From: a virus
Direction: 5' to 3' (one strand)
DNA: 64,000 bases
IMG/VR virus record: IMGVR_UViG_3300027736_000020
Location: 1 to 64,000 of that record
Part shown: positions 42,447 to 52,031 of the stretch, one piece after another
How positions within the stretch are numbered: position 1 is the first letter of the stretch
How the letters are laid out: every line of letters begins with the position of its first letter
Position numbers and translations under genes: made by a program
The notes under the pieces: model-generated
Databases searched by the model: none
What the model saw: the letters and a program-made list of their open reading frames with translations, nothing else
What the model was told of the DNA's origin: nothing

Positions 42447-45400
42447 TTATCGTATCTCGCAGGTTCCAAGCTTGAGTAATGATCCACGAAGAGGGACAAT
42501 AATATTTTGATCAATTGAGCTGGAATCCAGTGCAGATATTGTTACTGCAGAAATTCCCGGAATTCTCATTATTCTTTTTGTCAATTCAGATTTCTGAAAA
42601 TACTTGAGGCTGGGATTTACAAATTCATATATTACTGCGGAATTGAGATTTGTATCAAATAAATCGGTATAATACCATTGTGCTGAATCGCTTGAATACA
42701 CCTTATTTGTAAGATAAACCCAAGATGATCCATTCCACTTGAGAATGTCTACCGAAGCCAATGTAGGCCCATTTGCTGGTTTGGAAAAAGATATCTTAAT
42801 GCTGGAATACGTTCCAGTAATTGATTTTGATACTGAGGGAAATGATTTGTTCCCCTTGTCATCAATACACACAGCCATGTACTGATGCGTGGTTGATGCT
42901 ATACCTGATCCAATGCCAGCAAGGGTTATCGTTGGGATTCCAAATCCATCACTAATATCAAGTTCATTAATATAGTCAGAAACGGTAATGAAAATCTCTG
43001 TGGAAAGCAAATCTATTTTGTATCCATAATCAACAGTGGCAGAGATTGAAAAATCTTGTGTTTGAAATGCCGCGCTTTGAATGGTTACAGGAATTCCTGC
43101 CGCTTTGTACCCCGGATAAATAATTCCACTTGTGTTGTCCGTATACCCCTCAATGATTGTTTTGCACTTCAAAAGTAAATCGGCACTTACTGAGGAAGAA
43201 GTTCCATTTCCCACATAAAGCAAAATGTTATTGCTGCTTGTTTCTGTTGACAATGATTTGGTAATTTGTTCTGTAATATATCCAGCATTATCGGTAAGTT
43301 GTGCATTTTTTGCACCCTCCTCAATGGATTCTTTTGTTCCACGAGAAAGGGATTTTACAACTTTTTCAAAACGAGTTGTCCACTCTTCCTCTGTTTCATT
43401 ATTTGTGCCATTGGACAGAGAAGAAGCATTTGTTACGGAAGAAATACCATATACAGTAGTAAGTATTTCGGTAATCGTATTTTTTGCGGTGTTAAAAGAT
43501 GTTCCTGAGGAAGTTGCAACGACGGTATCTGTTCCTGAAGTGTAGTTTGAAGTACTCAATAATGTTATTGAATCAGCCAAAGAATACGTTTTTGAAGTGC
43601 TTGGAACGCGAACAATGGTTCCGGCTGGAATGACAAGATCACCCGTTGCAAGTTGCGCAGTGTTTGATGAAGGAAAAGAATTGAAAATTTGGCCAATCGA
43701 AGCTAACGTGGGGAAGAAACCATTATCCTCATAATAATAATATATTCCGTTAAACGCGGATGTCAAACTGGTCGTCAGTTTTTTGTATTCAATAATGCAT
43801 GAGTACGGCCAAACATCTGTCGTCCATGACAGTAAATTCAGGGAATTGATTTTTATGGAATACGAAACTCCACTAAATGCAGTGCTAGACACCAATGAAC
43901 TCAGCGTTAATGATGTAGGACTTGAAATAGAACTAATAGTTCTTTCGGGTGCAAGTGTTGGCGCTGAAGTTGATCTGACAACCAATAATGCTCCCAGCAT
44001 TGAAGTGTTCCATCCAGTCGAAACTCCAGTAACGGTTGTAGCACTTGAAGCTACGCTTATTGTTCCAGCACTATAATTTGTTTGTGTTTTCAACGGCGAA
44101 ATAGTATATGCTTGCGACGTTATCGATGTCGGAGTAGAAGATGAAGTGATGTTCTTGTATGTAGACAATGGAGTCTTTATTGATGCGGAAGAAACCCATT
44201 CTGTAACAATTCCGCCATATCCTTGATCTCCTCCTGATGCATTATCTTCGTCAAAGACAAGCTGGTCACCGATAATGGATTGATCGAAAGGAGAAATACT
44301 TCCGGTAACAACAATTCCGGAACTAACAGAAGGACCGGGACCAGATGTATTGGAGAACACTCCTGATATCTGACCGGAATGCATGTACGCATTTTCATAT
44401 GAAACACAATTTGCCATAGGAGACTGTTGTGTTGGCCAAGAGGAAATTGTTTCCTGAAAATTTCCAGTATCCTTTATCGTTAATCGAGGAGTGGCATCAT
44501 TGCTCGTGACAAGACCACCAACCGTGACTGCTCCCGGAGCACTGGCATTTGAAATGGTAATGGTAGTGGCAGAGCTTGTGTTGACAACGTATGTTCCATT
44601 GTATGCATTTGGAGTAAGTCCCGATAATGTTACTGATGTACCGATAGGAAAGGTATATCCTGCACTATGCGTAACCGTCCAGAGAGTTCCATTTGTTGTT
44701 ATTCCACCTGTGGCAATATTTGCGGCAAAAGAAAGATTTTCTGCGGAGGAAGAAGAACTTGAAAACACACTACCTGAGTCAGTAAGGGAAACAAGTGACG
44801 ATGCAACATCTGCCCACTGATACGTGCCACTGTTTGATGCTGTTCTGTAAACTCTATAATGCGTAACGGCAACATCGGATGTTGCCCCCCAAGATACAAC
44901 AACTTGTTGGCTTGCAGTAAGAGTAACGGTTGATGCGCAAGCAATCTTATCACTTTCAATCTCATAAGGAACAGAAACATATTTGCCATTTGTATATGTT
45001 CCAGTATTTTTTATCACACATGAAACATAATATGCATAGGTTCCTGCAGTATTTGATCCTAATGAATATGGAGTCCCGATGGAAATTGTTCCGGGCGTTC
45101 CGATCAATGGTGAATTGATTGGAACGGAAAATTCGGTTGCATTGCTCATGTCAGGAGATGTTGATTTTGAAAAAACATATTTGTTTGCATATTTTGTCAA
45201 CGGAAGACTGAGCCTTGTGACAAGATTTGCAGATCCTACCGATGATGAAGAAGCAGGTGTTGTTGCATAACTTCTTGACTCCATGAAAGTCGAAGGTACA
45301 GCAGTGGCCAAAGCAGGAAAAATATTGTATGTTCCAATACCTCCGGATCCTGTAAGATATCCAGTAATTGTTGATCCATTGGTTCCATTGATCACAATGG

Positions 45401-46712
45401 TTTGCCCTACTGATAAAAATCCGCTTGATACTGCAGTGACAGTCAATGTTGTTGCGGTAATTGATCCGGTAAAACTTGCAAAATTTGATGTTGGAGGGCT
45501 ATAAATATTTTTTTCTTGTGCGGCAACACTGTAATAGTAGTTTGTGCTTGCAGACAAGGTTCCAATACTATCACCAGTTTGACGAATATCGGTTGAAACA
45601 TAGAGCGCAGACGGCATTGCTGCTGCAGAACGATAAAACTTGTATCTTGTGGCACTTGGAATATGGGGAATATTCATTGAACACCAGTTATCATTGAAAA
45701 GTCTGGCTACGGGATATGTGCCAACGGATTCTTTTCCCAGCGAATCAATGCCAATAATGCTATAGAAATAAATTCCTTTTGCTCCCATATTATCAGAAAC
45801 AGTAAAATTTCCATCAGTGCTCAATGTGCCATCGATAATTGGAGAAGTTGAGGAAATTTGCCGGACAGTTGTGTTTGTTTCAGCAGTAATGCTTACAATC
45901 CCTGAACCAAGACTTCCAGTTCCGTCAATTGTTCCGGAAATAAGACGCATGCTTGTTGCGTTGGCACTGAAAGTGGTTCCTGTAACGGTCAGGGTTGCCG
46001 TGTAGGGTCCTGTCCCGGCAGATGAAGAAATGACAAGCGCTGTCGCTTTGCCACTCAACCCAAAATGCGGAGTTACGCCCGTATATCCAGAAAAAGTAAT
46101 CCCAGTTGTTGAAGGCACTGAGTGTCTCATCAAATCGGCATTGAGAATATTTTGACTTAATGTGGTCGGAATGACTGATGACCTATATATCCTGTATGCG
46201 GAATACCCATCTTGTTTTGACCAATACAATTTTGCAGTGGCGGTCCTGTATTGCCCGGAAGGAGCAAGGTATCTTGTAACAGGCTGGCTTTGATTCGCAT
46301 TATTATCCGGCTGAATTCCTGTGACGGAATAATATAAAGCATTTGTGTTTGCAGCAGGCAAGTTTCCTGCTTGATAGGTAAATGATATTCCGGGAAAAGT
46401 TACATCCTCAGTCGAATTTATTACTGTGGGAGATGGCAACATCAATCGTGAAAATACTACCGGACCGTATGCTTTGGAAGCAGGAAGAAGCGGCTTGTTA
46501 AATGCTTGTTTTACGGCAGTTCGAATCGATGATGCAACACTATCTGCAAATACAATATTATTATTGTATATTTCTGAAGATATGGCTTCAACAAGAGAAC
46601 GAATGACAGATCCTTCTGAAAAATCAGTTACTTGATCCGTATGCGTAATTATATGCGCAATGGCCTTTGCTGCAATATCCGGTTGTCTTTTGAGTCGAAA
46701 TGTTTCAACCAT
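42447..46712 (-). CDS. baseplate J-like protein, greatly enlarged
   Basis: 1421 residues, about three to four times the usual gpJ size. The N-terminus DFSEGSVIRSLVEAISSEIY and the C-terminal half (TEEEWTTRFEKVVKSLSRGT, KESIEEGAKNAQLTDNAGYI, NNILLYVGNGTSS, PGYKAAGIPVTIQSA) match the baseplate J/gp6 wedge family. About 700 residues of beta modules are inserted between them. These include fibronectin-like stretches (AKLYWSKQDGYSAYRIYRSS, QVVVSWGATSDVAVTHYRVY), a GTLWTVTHSAGYTF unit and a GTY cassette (about 45305-45480). GAGGA precedes the ATG. It would form the baseplate ring that connects to the sheath. Confidence 0.85.
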   Translation of the reverse strand: MVETFRLKRQPDIAAKAIAHIITHTDQVTDFSEGSVIRSLVEAISSEIYNNNIVFADSVASSIRTAVKQAFNKPLLPASKAYGPVVFSRLMLPSPTVINSTEDVTFPGISFTYQAGNLPAANTNALYYSVTGIQPDNNANQSQPVTRYLAPSGQYRTATAKLYWSKQDGYSAYRIYRSSVIPTTLSQNILNADLMRHSVPSTTGITFSGYTGVTPHFGLSGKATALVISSSAGTGPYTATLTVTGTTFSANATSMRLISGTIDGTGSLGSGIVSITAETNTTVRQISSTSPIIDGTLSTDGNFTVSDNMGAKGIYFYSIIGIDSLGKESVGTYPVARLFNDNWCSMNIPHIPSATRYKFYRSAAAMPSALYVSTDIRQTGDSIGTLSASTNYYYSVAAQEKNIYSPPTSNFASFTGSITATTLTVTAVSSGFLSVGQTIVINGTNGSTITGYLTGSGGIGTYNIFPALATAVPSTFMESRSYATTPASSSSVGSANLVTRLSLPLTKYANKYVFSKSTSPDMSNATEFSVPINSPLIGTPGTISIGTPYSLGSNTAGTYAYYVSCVIKNTGTYTNGKYVSVPYEIESDKIACASTVTLTASQQVVVSWGATSDVAVTHYRVYRTASNSGTYQWADVASSLVSLTDSGSVFSSSSSSAENLSFAANIATGGITTNGTLWTVTHSAGYTFPIGTSVTLSGLTPNAYNGTYVVNTSSATTITISNASAPGAVTVGGLVTSNDATPRLTIKDTGNFQETISSWPTQQSPMANCVSYENAYMHSGQISGVFSNTSGPGPSVSSGIVVTGSISPFDQSIIGDQLVFDEDNASGGDQGYGGIVTEWVSSASIKTPLSTYKNITSSSTPTSITSQAYTISPLKTQTNYSAGTISVASSATTVTGVSTGWNTSMLGALLVVRSTSAPTLAPERTISSISSPTSLTLSSLVSSTAFSGVSYSIKINSLNLLSWTTDVWPYSCIIEYKKLTTSLTSAFNGIYYYYEDNGFFPTLASIGQIFNSFPSSNTAQLATGDLVIPAGTIVRVPSTSKTYSLADSITLLSTSNYTSGTDTVVATSSGTSFNTAKNTITEILTTVYGISSVTNASSLSNGTNNETEEEWTTRFEKVVKSLSRGTKESIEEGAKNAQLTDNAGYITEQITKSLSTETSSNNILLYVGNGTSSSVSADLLLKCKTIIEGYTDNTSGIIYPGYKAAGIPVTIQSAAFQTQDFSISATVDYGYKIDLLSTEIFITVSDYINELDISDGFGIPTITLAGIGSGIASTTHQYMAVCIDDKGNKSFPSVSKSITGTYSSIKISFSKPANGPTLASVDILKWNGSSWVYLTNKVYSSDSAQWYYTDLFDTNLNSAVIYEFVNPSLKYFQKSELTKRIMRIPGISAVTISALDSSSIDQNIIVPLRGSLLKLGTCEIR

Positions 46713-46727
46713 AAAAATTCCTCATAT

Positions 46728-48149
46728 TTATATCCCGATGAGTACAGGATACAGATTTACCACAGTAAAATTTTCAGACAATCGAACATAAATGTTATCT
46801 GCTATTATAGCAGCTGAAGTTGCATCATAACGAACATCCATGCTTACAATGCCGGAAACGCGTTCATCTGACATTATTGTGGAATAAATGCTGTCCTTTG
46901 TCGCCTTGACAATTGACGGCGAATACTTTGATCCCACATATTGTATTGCAGCATTTCCGTACGCAGGAAAGGCTTTCAATGATCCATATTTTGTTTTTAT
47001 TTTGTTGTTCAGCGCCTGAATGACATTATCCCGCCCAGAAATTGTCGTGAGATCTGTGGATGAATTTCCGAGAAAAGTTATTTGTCCGCTTGAATCAATT
47101 TTTATGTCTCTTCCGTAAGAATCAATTTGCGTTGAAGAATAGGCATTCAATATTTGCGAAGAGCTACTTCCGTAAACAGGGATTTGTATCTTGTCTCCAG
47201 TTTTCAAGACATACGTGTCATCATAGATTGCTGGATAAAAAAACATCTTTGTTCCAGAAGGATAATAATCATTTATTCCTTTTTTCGGTTTTCCCAAATA
47301 TGATAAGCTCTCTTGGAGCTGAGGATTCTTTGATCCAGTAACAGGAAGTGATGTATTCAAAAGAGTAATGGAAAGTGTTCCAGACGGTGCAGATATATTC
47401 CCTTGAAAATACAAAGAAGAATTAGAAAAATCTGAAAGAGCATAATCTATTTTTGCCACATAGACATTGACGGAATTTGCTCCGTCTGGCCATACAGAAG
47501 GAGCGGAAAAAACAATAGTGGAATTTGCCGCAGGAATAAAATACTCCTTTGCATACGATTGTCCATACAATTTTTCATTGAAAGGAGCAGGTATTGTTTC
47601 ATTTCCATCACCGGAAACGTATGAGTAAGTGAGGTAATACTTATCAGCAGAAGACGTTGCCTCAGTGTAGGAAAATAAATGTGCATTGATTGCACTTATT
47701 GATGGCGGAATAACAACGGCGCTTTCAAATTCTATGTAAAAATATCCATCAGGAATGTTTGGATAGTCTATGGTTTTCTCAAAATAGACATTTCTTATGG
47801 TAATAGTATCATGAGAGTAATCACCATTTTGAAGATATTTTTTCAAGAATATCTTGTTATCAGAAACCAAAACGCTTTTGCTGATTTTTCCCGCAGAAGA
47901 ACTTTGCTGGCTCGAATATAAATACTTTGGAAGCAAAAGGGAAGTTGTGCCTTTTTTCATTTCTTCTGGAATATAAATGGTTCCGCTTGGATTTCCCAAT
48001 TGATCTTCGGGATTATCTGATATATAGGGATTTCTCAATCTGTTTAATGATGCAATAACTGGCCATTGTTTTTCGTCGCCAAGATATTTTTGTGCAATAC
48101 TTTGGATTGTATCTCCACTGTAAATAACTTCTGTCTTGTATTTGGCCAT
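46728..48149 (-). CDS. LysM plus gp25-like baseplate fusion protein
   Basis: 473 residues. An N-terminal LysM domain (YSGDTIQSIAQKYLGDEKQW, ASLNRLRNPYI) is followed by about 270 residues of beta-rich structural sequence. The C-terminal 130 residues resemble the gp25/DUF2634 baseplate wedge family: SYGRDIKIDSSGQITFLG, SGRDNVIQALNNKIKTKYGS, KAFPAYGNA. The gp25 family initiates the sheath and links wedges. LysM could contact the hub or peptidoglycan. It lies directly upstream of the gpJ-like gene, as in other myoviruses. Confidence 0.75.
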   Translation of the reverse strand: MAKYKTEVIYSGDTIQSIAQKYLGDEKQWPVIASLNRLRNPYISDNPEDQLGNPSGTIYIPEEMKKGTTSLLLPKYLYSSQQSSSAGKISKSVLVSDNKIFLKKYLQNGDYSHDTITIRNVYFEKTIDYPNIPDGYFYIEFESAVVIPPSISAINAHLFSYTEATSSADKYYLTYSYVSGDGNETIPAPFNEKLYGQSYAKEYFIPAANSTIVFSAPSVWPDGANSVNVYVAKIDYALSDFSNSSLYFQGNISAPSGTLSITLLNTSLPVTGSKNPQLQESLSYLGKPKKGINDYYPSGTKMFFYPAIYDDTYVLKTGDKIQIPVYGSSSSQILNAYSSTQIDSYGRDIKIDSSGQITFLGNSSTDLTTISGRDNVIQALNNKIKTKYGSLKAFPAYGNAAIQYVGSKYSPSIVKATKDSIYSTIMSDERVSGIVSMDVRYDATSAAIIADNIYVRLSENFTVVNLYPVLIGI

Positions 48150-48154
48150 CTACA

Positions 48155-48727
48155 TCATATCCTGATAATCATTGTACCATACAGCATTCTTCGCAATATA
48201 TTTTTTGGATTAAAGGAAGGAAGATCCGTTCCACTTGAAAGAATATTGGCAACAAGATCCCAGCTTTCTATGATTTCAAGGCAAGATAGGGCATCAGCGG
48301 TAAAGGTAATTGACGCTGAACCTGATGATCCCTTTTTAGGCAAGTTTTTTTCTGATGCAGTCAATTTCATCTGCAGCATGAGATCATAGACATATTGCAA
48401 GGATTTGGCAAAATATATTTCCTGCTCTATTGTTCCACTGATATTGCTTGTTGATGTTGTCTGATCTATGCCGTTTATTTCAAGCTGAACATGGGAAAGA
48501 CATTTATAGATAGCTCCACAAACACGCGCAGACATGATGCGAAAATCTGCCGTGTGATATTTTTGTGTCGCCCAGCATTTTTTCATGAACAAAACAGTTT
48601 GATCAATTTCAGGATGATATTCAATCAAATCCTGTATTTCTCTTGGAAGATCATTATAAGAAAACGACGATGTTGAGGTGGATGAATTGGCAAATGATCC
48701 TTTGGAAATTCCCATAGATGGCAGCAT
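48155..48727 (-). CDS. hypothetical baseplate/tail protein, 190 residues
   Basis: Not recognised. Ser/Thr-rich N-terminus (SFANSSTSTSSFSYNDLP), then helical (REIQDLIEYHPEIDQTVLFM, EQEIYFAKSLQYVYDLMLQM). GGAGT precedes the ATG. It lies between two baseplate genes, five bases from the LysM-gp25 gene, so a role in baseplate or tail assembly is inferred from position only. Confidence 0.6.
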   Translation of the reverse strand: MLPSMGISKGSFANSSTSTSSFSYNDLPREIQDLIEYHPEIDQTVLFMKKCWATQKYHTADFRIMSARVCGAIYKCLSHVQLEINGIDQTTSTSNISGTIEQEIYFAKSLQYVYDLMLQMKLTASEKNLPKKGSSGSASITFTADALSCLEIIESWDLVANILSSGTDLPSFNPKNILRRMLYGTMIIRI

Positions 48728-48754
48728 GATGTTACTCCAGAAAAAAAATTATTG

Positions 48755-50629
48755 CTATAGTATGCGTGGTATGCGTAATTCCGTACCCCATTCTAGTTTT
48801 TTCGTGAAGCTTTCTGAAATATTGCTTTGCACAGCAATCCATGTTGCAATTTCATTGATTTTTGATTCAGTCATATTCTCTAGATTGGGATATTTATTTT
48901 TTATGATTTCAAGAATTGTTTCCTTTAGGGCTTCACAATAGCCTTTATATGTATATTGCTGCTGTAAAAATCCATTAATATAGACCGCAGGTGACAATTC
49001 ATCCTCATTAAAGGTTAATTGTTCGTCATAATTCCATAATTTATTAAAAATATTTATGGCAAAAAGCAAATCTGTTCCCGATCCGTTAGGCAAATCTGAC
49101 ATGTTAACACTGTTGATCAAATGAACAGCATTTGAAACCTCAAGCACAACTGGGCCATCTGGATCTAATATGGATCTTGATCCAAGGAATCTGGATCGAG
49201 TCATTGGTCCAACGATTGTCTTGTTATGCAAATAGTCTATTTTCCCCCTGATTTGACTGTTTTTATATGATACATCATCAAGAGTAGTAAAAGGAGCTGT
49301 TGAAGCATTGAAATATATCTCAGAGTTTATTGAAGGTGAATACGCATTACTAGTAGTGGCAACCATTTGATTGGTAAAAACAAATCCTGTTATATTAGTA
49401 TTGTCTTCCGTTGCCGTCGAATGATACGTGTCAATAATATATGTTCCCACTAATCCGCTTCCGCTATTGATTTTCAGTACTTTTGTTCCAACAATGATGC
49501 CTTTGCCAACAAGTGTCTGACCTACCGTCAAAGGACCTGAACCCGAATAAACAACGGATATTGTAGCAACATTGCCTTGAACCGATCCTTGGCCAGCAAA
49601 TGTGTCCGTATACGCATAATCAGCATTAGGTATATTTGATGCTACCGCAGCAGTACTGTTTCCCAAAGACAGTTTTTTGTATGAATTTGGATTTGTACTA
49701 ATGGGAAAACCTGATGATATTGAATCGTAATACCTGAATTCCGAAAATTTCTGTGTGCTGTCAGGAGGATACCCAAAACGTTCCTTATATTCACTTATCG
49801 TTGGTTTGCTCGGTGTTCTATACGTAATATATTTTTCCGGAGAATATAAATCTAATTGATCCCCTTTAAACGTCGGCGAAGAAAATCCACCAGATGCAGG
49901 ACGAGTTGCATATCTTCCTGTATTAAATCCAAGCTGTCTTCCGTTTCCATCATCCTTATTCCAGAGTTGTGTAATCAAGTTTCTTCTTTTTTCCCTGTAC
50001 ACATCAAACTTGTGAAGATTTGTGGGACTTTTTGAATCAAGCGCCGCAAAAGAAAGTGAATACGAATGCGTCAATGGGCCCTTTGCAGAACGCTCCATCT
50101 TGAAATTCACAATGGTGACATCCCATTGTCCAAAATGGGGGCTGTCATTGAAATCAATGGAAAGCACCAGTCTTGTGCCTTGCGCATTGCCCACTTTGCA
50201 ACGTTCATAATAGGTGTCAACAAACTCCCTGAGCATGCTGAATTGAACCCATCCTATCGGTCCCTGAAGAGGGCTTGGTCCAATGGTTCCCGACATGGTA
50301 ATGGTTGGAAGTCCCGCTCCCAGATGATCCACATAGGAATCGCCGGAAAGAGTTTGATACACGCCAACTCTTCCCGGAATCTCAATACTCAATTGCGAAG
50401 GAGTCACATAAAATTCATGAAGCATGATACGTTCATTTTTTGAATCAAACATCGTAAGTTCCATGATGTTTGAGGCTTCAACCTTGATCATGTGATACGG
50501 AGCAAGACTTGCGCTTGCACTTCTTACGGTGCTATTAGGACGCAATACTTCCTTGTTCAATTTTCGATTGCCGTTGGGATCATCTTGCCAATAACTTGGC
50601 AAGTTAAACGGATTTGTTTGTTCGACCAT
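48755..50629 (-). CDS. tail/baseplate structural protein
   Basis: 624 residues. The N-terminal 220 residues are an ordered beta-rich domain (IMLHEFYVTPSQLSIEIPGR, PTITMSGTIGPSPLQGPIGW, VQFSMLREFVDTYYERC, GQWDVTIVNFKMERSAKGPL, THSYSLSFAALDS). It resembles tail hub or tube-initiator type domains, though I cannot name the family. A GTY cassette is inserted at about 49390-49596. The C-terminus is helical (EALKETILEIIKNKYPNLEN). AAGGA lies about 11 bases before the ATG, and a TATACT box sits 24 bases upstream of it. Its place next to gpJ and gp25 makes a baseplate role likely. Confidence 0.6.
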   Translation of the reverse strand: MVEQTNPFNLPSYWQDDPNGNRKLNKEVLRPNSTVRSASASLAPYHMIKVEASNIMELTMFDSKNERIMLHEFYVTPSQLSIEIPGRVGVYQTLSGDSYVDHLGAGLPTITMSGTIGPSPLQGPIGWVQFSMLREFVDTYYERCKVGNAQGTRLVLSIDFNDSPHFGQWDVTIVNFKMERSAKGPLTHSYSLSFAALDSKSPTNLHKFDVYREKRRNLITQLWNKDDGNGRQLGFNTGRYATRPASGGFSSPTFKGDQLDLYSPEKYITYRTPSKPTISEYKERFGYPPDSTQKFSEFRYYDSISSGFPISTNPNSYKKLSLGNSTAAVASNIPNADYAYTDTFAGQGSVQGNVATISVVYSGSGPLTVGQTLVGKGIIVGTKVLKINSGSGLVGTYIIDTYHSTATEDNTNITGFVFTNQMVATTSNAYSPSINSEIYFNASTAPFTTLDDVSYKNSQIRGKIDYLHNKTIVGPMTRSRFLGSRSILDPDGPVVLEVSNAVHLINSVNMSDLPNGSGTDLLFAINIFNKLWNYDEQLTFNEDELSPAVYINGFLQQQYTYKGYCEALKETILEIIKNKYPNLENMTESKINEIATWIAVQSNISESFTKKLEWGTELRIPRIL

Positions 50630-50652
50630 GATTTACAAATTCCTTTTCAATA

Positions 50653-50658
50653 AGTATA
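50653..50658 (-). promoter_or_regulatory. putative -10 promoter of the baseplate genes
   Basis: TATACT on the minus strand lies in the 69-base gap after the Gly-rich adhesin gene, 24 bases before the next ATG. It matches the box used before the rightward gene heads, and no -35 is evident. Confidence 0.35.
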
Positions 50659-50698
50659 ACGAAAGATGAAAGAGTAAAAATGTCTTGATCAAAAATTT

Positions 50699-51685
50699 TT
50701 ACACTTTTGGAAATGCCAAAATCACAATTCCCGATCCTCCTGATCCAGAAGTGCCATAATGAACACCGCCACCGCCAGATCCCGTATTGTCTGTTGCGTT
50801 CGCTGCAGTGGCCTGACCAGATGCTCCGCCCCCACCCGCTCCACCCGCTACCGGATTATTGGGATTTGATGTTCCTCCGTATGCACCGTTACCGGCACAG
50901 GAACCTCCGCCGCCTGCTGCTCGCTGAATGGATGTTCCTGTAATGCTTGAAAATGCTCCAGCTCCACCAACACCCGTTCCTCCACCTCCACCAACATTGG
51001 TGTTCCCGCCACCGCCAGCTGTTCCAGCAGCGCCAGCGCCACCGCCACCGCCAGCAGCGCTATCAGTAGCTGATGAGGCCCCCCCATATCCTCCGTTATT
51101 TCCTTGACCAGCAGTTGCAGATCCGGGAACTCCTGATCCATTTCCGCCAGATCCTCCACCGCCAGATCCTCCCGTCTTTCCGTTGACTCCAGCATTGTTT
51201 CCGCCGCCGCCCCCTCCGCCTACAGAAGTAATTGTTGAAAAAGATGAATCATTTCCATTGGTGCCTCCTATAAAAGTGTTTACCACTTGCGCACCGCCTC
51301 CACCAACGACAACCGTGTAGGTTGTCCCCGATGTTATCCCTATAGTTCCCGTGCGATATCCGCCAGCTCCGCCTCCCCCTCCTCGCCAATTTCCGCCCGA
51401 GCCTCCTCCAGCTATAACAAGATACTCAACATTTAGATTTCTGTTTACGGAAATATTTGTCGTTGTCGAAACTGTTCCTGTGGCATTAAATGAATATGTA
51501 TCATAAAGTACTCCATTTCTAGATATTACACCAAGATATGTTCCCGTGGTTGTAAACACGTTTGGATTTGCATCGCTTAATTTTCTGAATTTTTTTACGC
51601 CTGTTCCTTTGTACAAATTAGAAATTGCGCGTTGAGAAATAGCAGATCGAGATATAGATGAGCGTGATGAAGAACTTATGCTCAT
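50699..51685 (-). CDS. Gly-rich adhesin / fibre tip protein
   Basis: 328 residues from MSISSSSRSSISRSAISQRA; longer frames upstream overlap the previous gene. A short N-terminal attachment part and a strand-rich section (VEYLVIAGGGSGG) lead to about 220 residues of Gly-rich loops (TSVGGGGGGGNNAGVNGKTG, AAGGGGGAGAAGTAGGGG), ending in GSGGSGIVILAFPKV. This pattern is typical of polyglycine-helix adhesins used for receptor binding. A paralogue is encoded at 54708. The preceding 109-residue gene ends four bases upstream. Confidence 0.7.
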   Translation of the reverse strand: MSISSSSRSSISRSAISQRAISNLYKGTGVKKFRKLSDANPNVFTTTGTYLGVISRNGVLYDTYSFNATGTVSTTTNISVNRNLNVEYLVIAGGGSGGNWRGGGGGAGGYRTGTIGITSGTTYTVVVGGGGAQVVNTFIGGTNGNDSSFSTITSVGGGGGGGNNAGVNGKTGGSGGGGSGGNGSGVPGSATAGQGNNGGYGGASSATDSAAGGGGGAGAAGTAGGGGNTNVGGGGGTGVGGAGAFSSITGTSIQRAAGGGGSCAGNGAYGGTSNPNNPVAGGAGGGGASGQATAANATDNTGSGGGGVHYGTSGSGGSGIVILAFPKV

Positions 51686-51689
51686 AGTA

Positions 51690-52019
51690 TCACGGCCCCT
51701 GTAATCCATATGCGGTAATATGCACCGTTGCAGCGCTGGCACTTCCCACCAAATACCTATTGGTTGGATCAAGACAAATTCCCAATTGAAGTGCAACCGT
51801 ATCATTTGCTGCCACCGTTGCGGTGTATGCAATGTACGCTCCATGCGTAGCAGTTGAGTTTGTTCCTGTACTTAGTGTATATGTTGCAGATGTTGACGCA
51901 GTATTACATATTGTTATGCAATTTATTACCGTATAGGTACCGGCTGTAGAGCCATTATCTACAATGTTTGTTACTGCAGTGGCGGCCATGGTTCCTAATC
52001 TTTTAATTACTTCGGCCAT
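51690..52019 (-). CDS. small fibre-linked protein, type A (copy 1)
   Basis: 109 residues, beta-rich, with no known family. It is a clear paralogue of the protein encoded at 57633. Shared blocks are KRLG near the N-terminus, (I/V)ICNTA.(A/T)SATY, YIAY..TV.ANDTV, LD.TN.YL(V/L).SAS and a hydrophobic C-terminus. The size and repeated pairing with adhesin genes suggest an accessory fibre subunit or folding aid. Its stop lies four bases before the Gly-rich adhesin start. AGGAAA precedes its ATG. Confidence 0.65.
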   Translation of the reverse strand: MAEVIKRLGTMAATAVTNIVDNGSTAGTYTVINCITICNTASTSATYTLSTGTNSTATHGAYIAYTATVAANDTVALQLGICLDPTNRYLVGSASAATVHITAYGLQGP

Positions 52020-52031
52020 TTTCTTTTTCCT

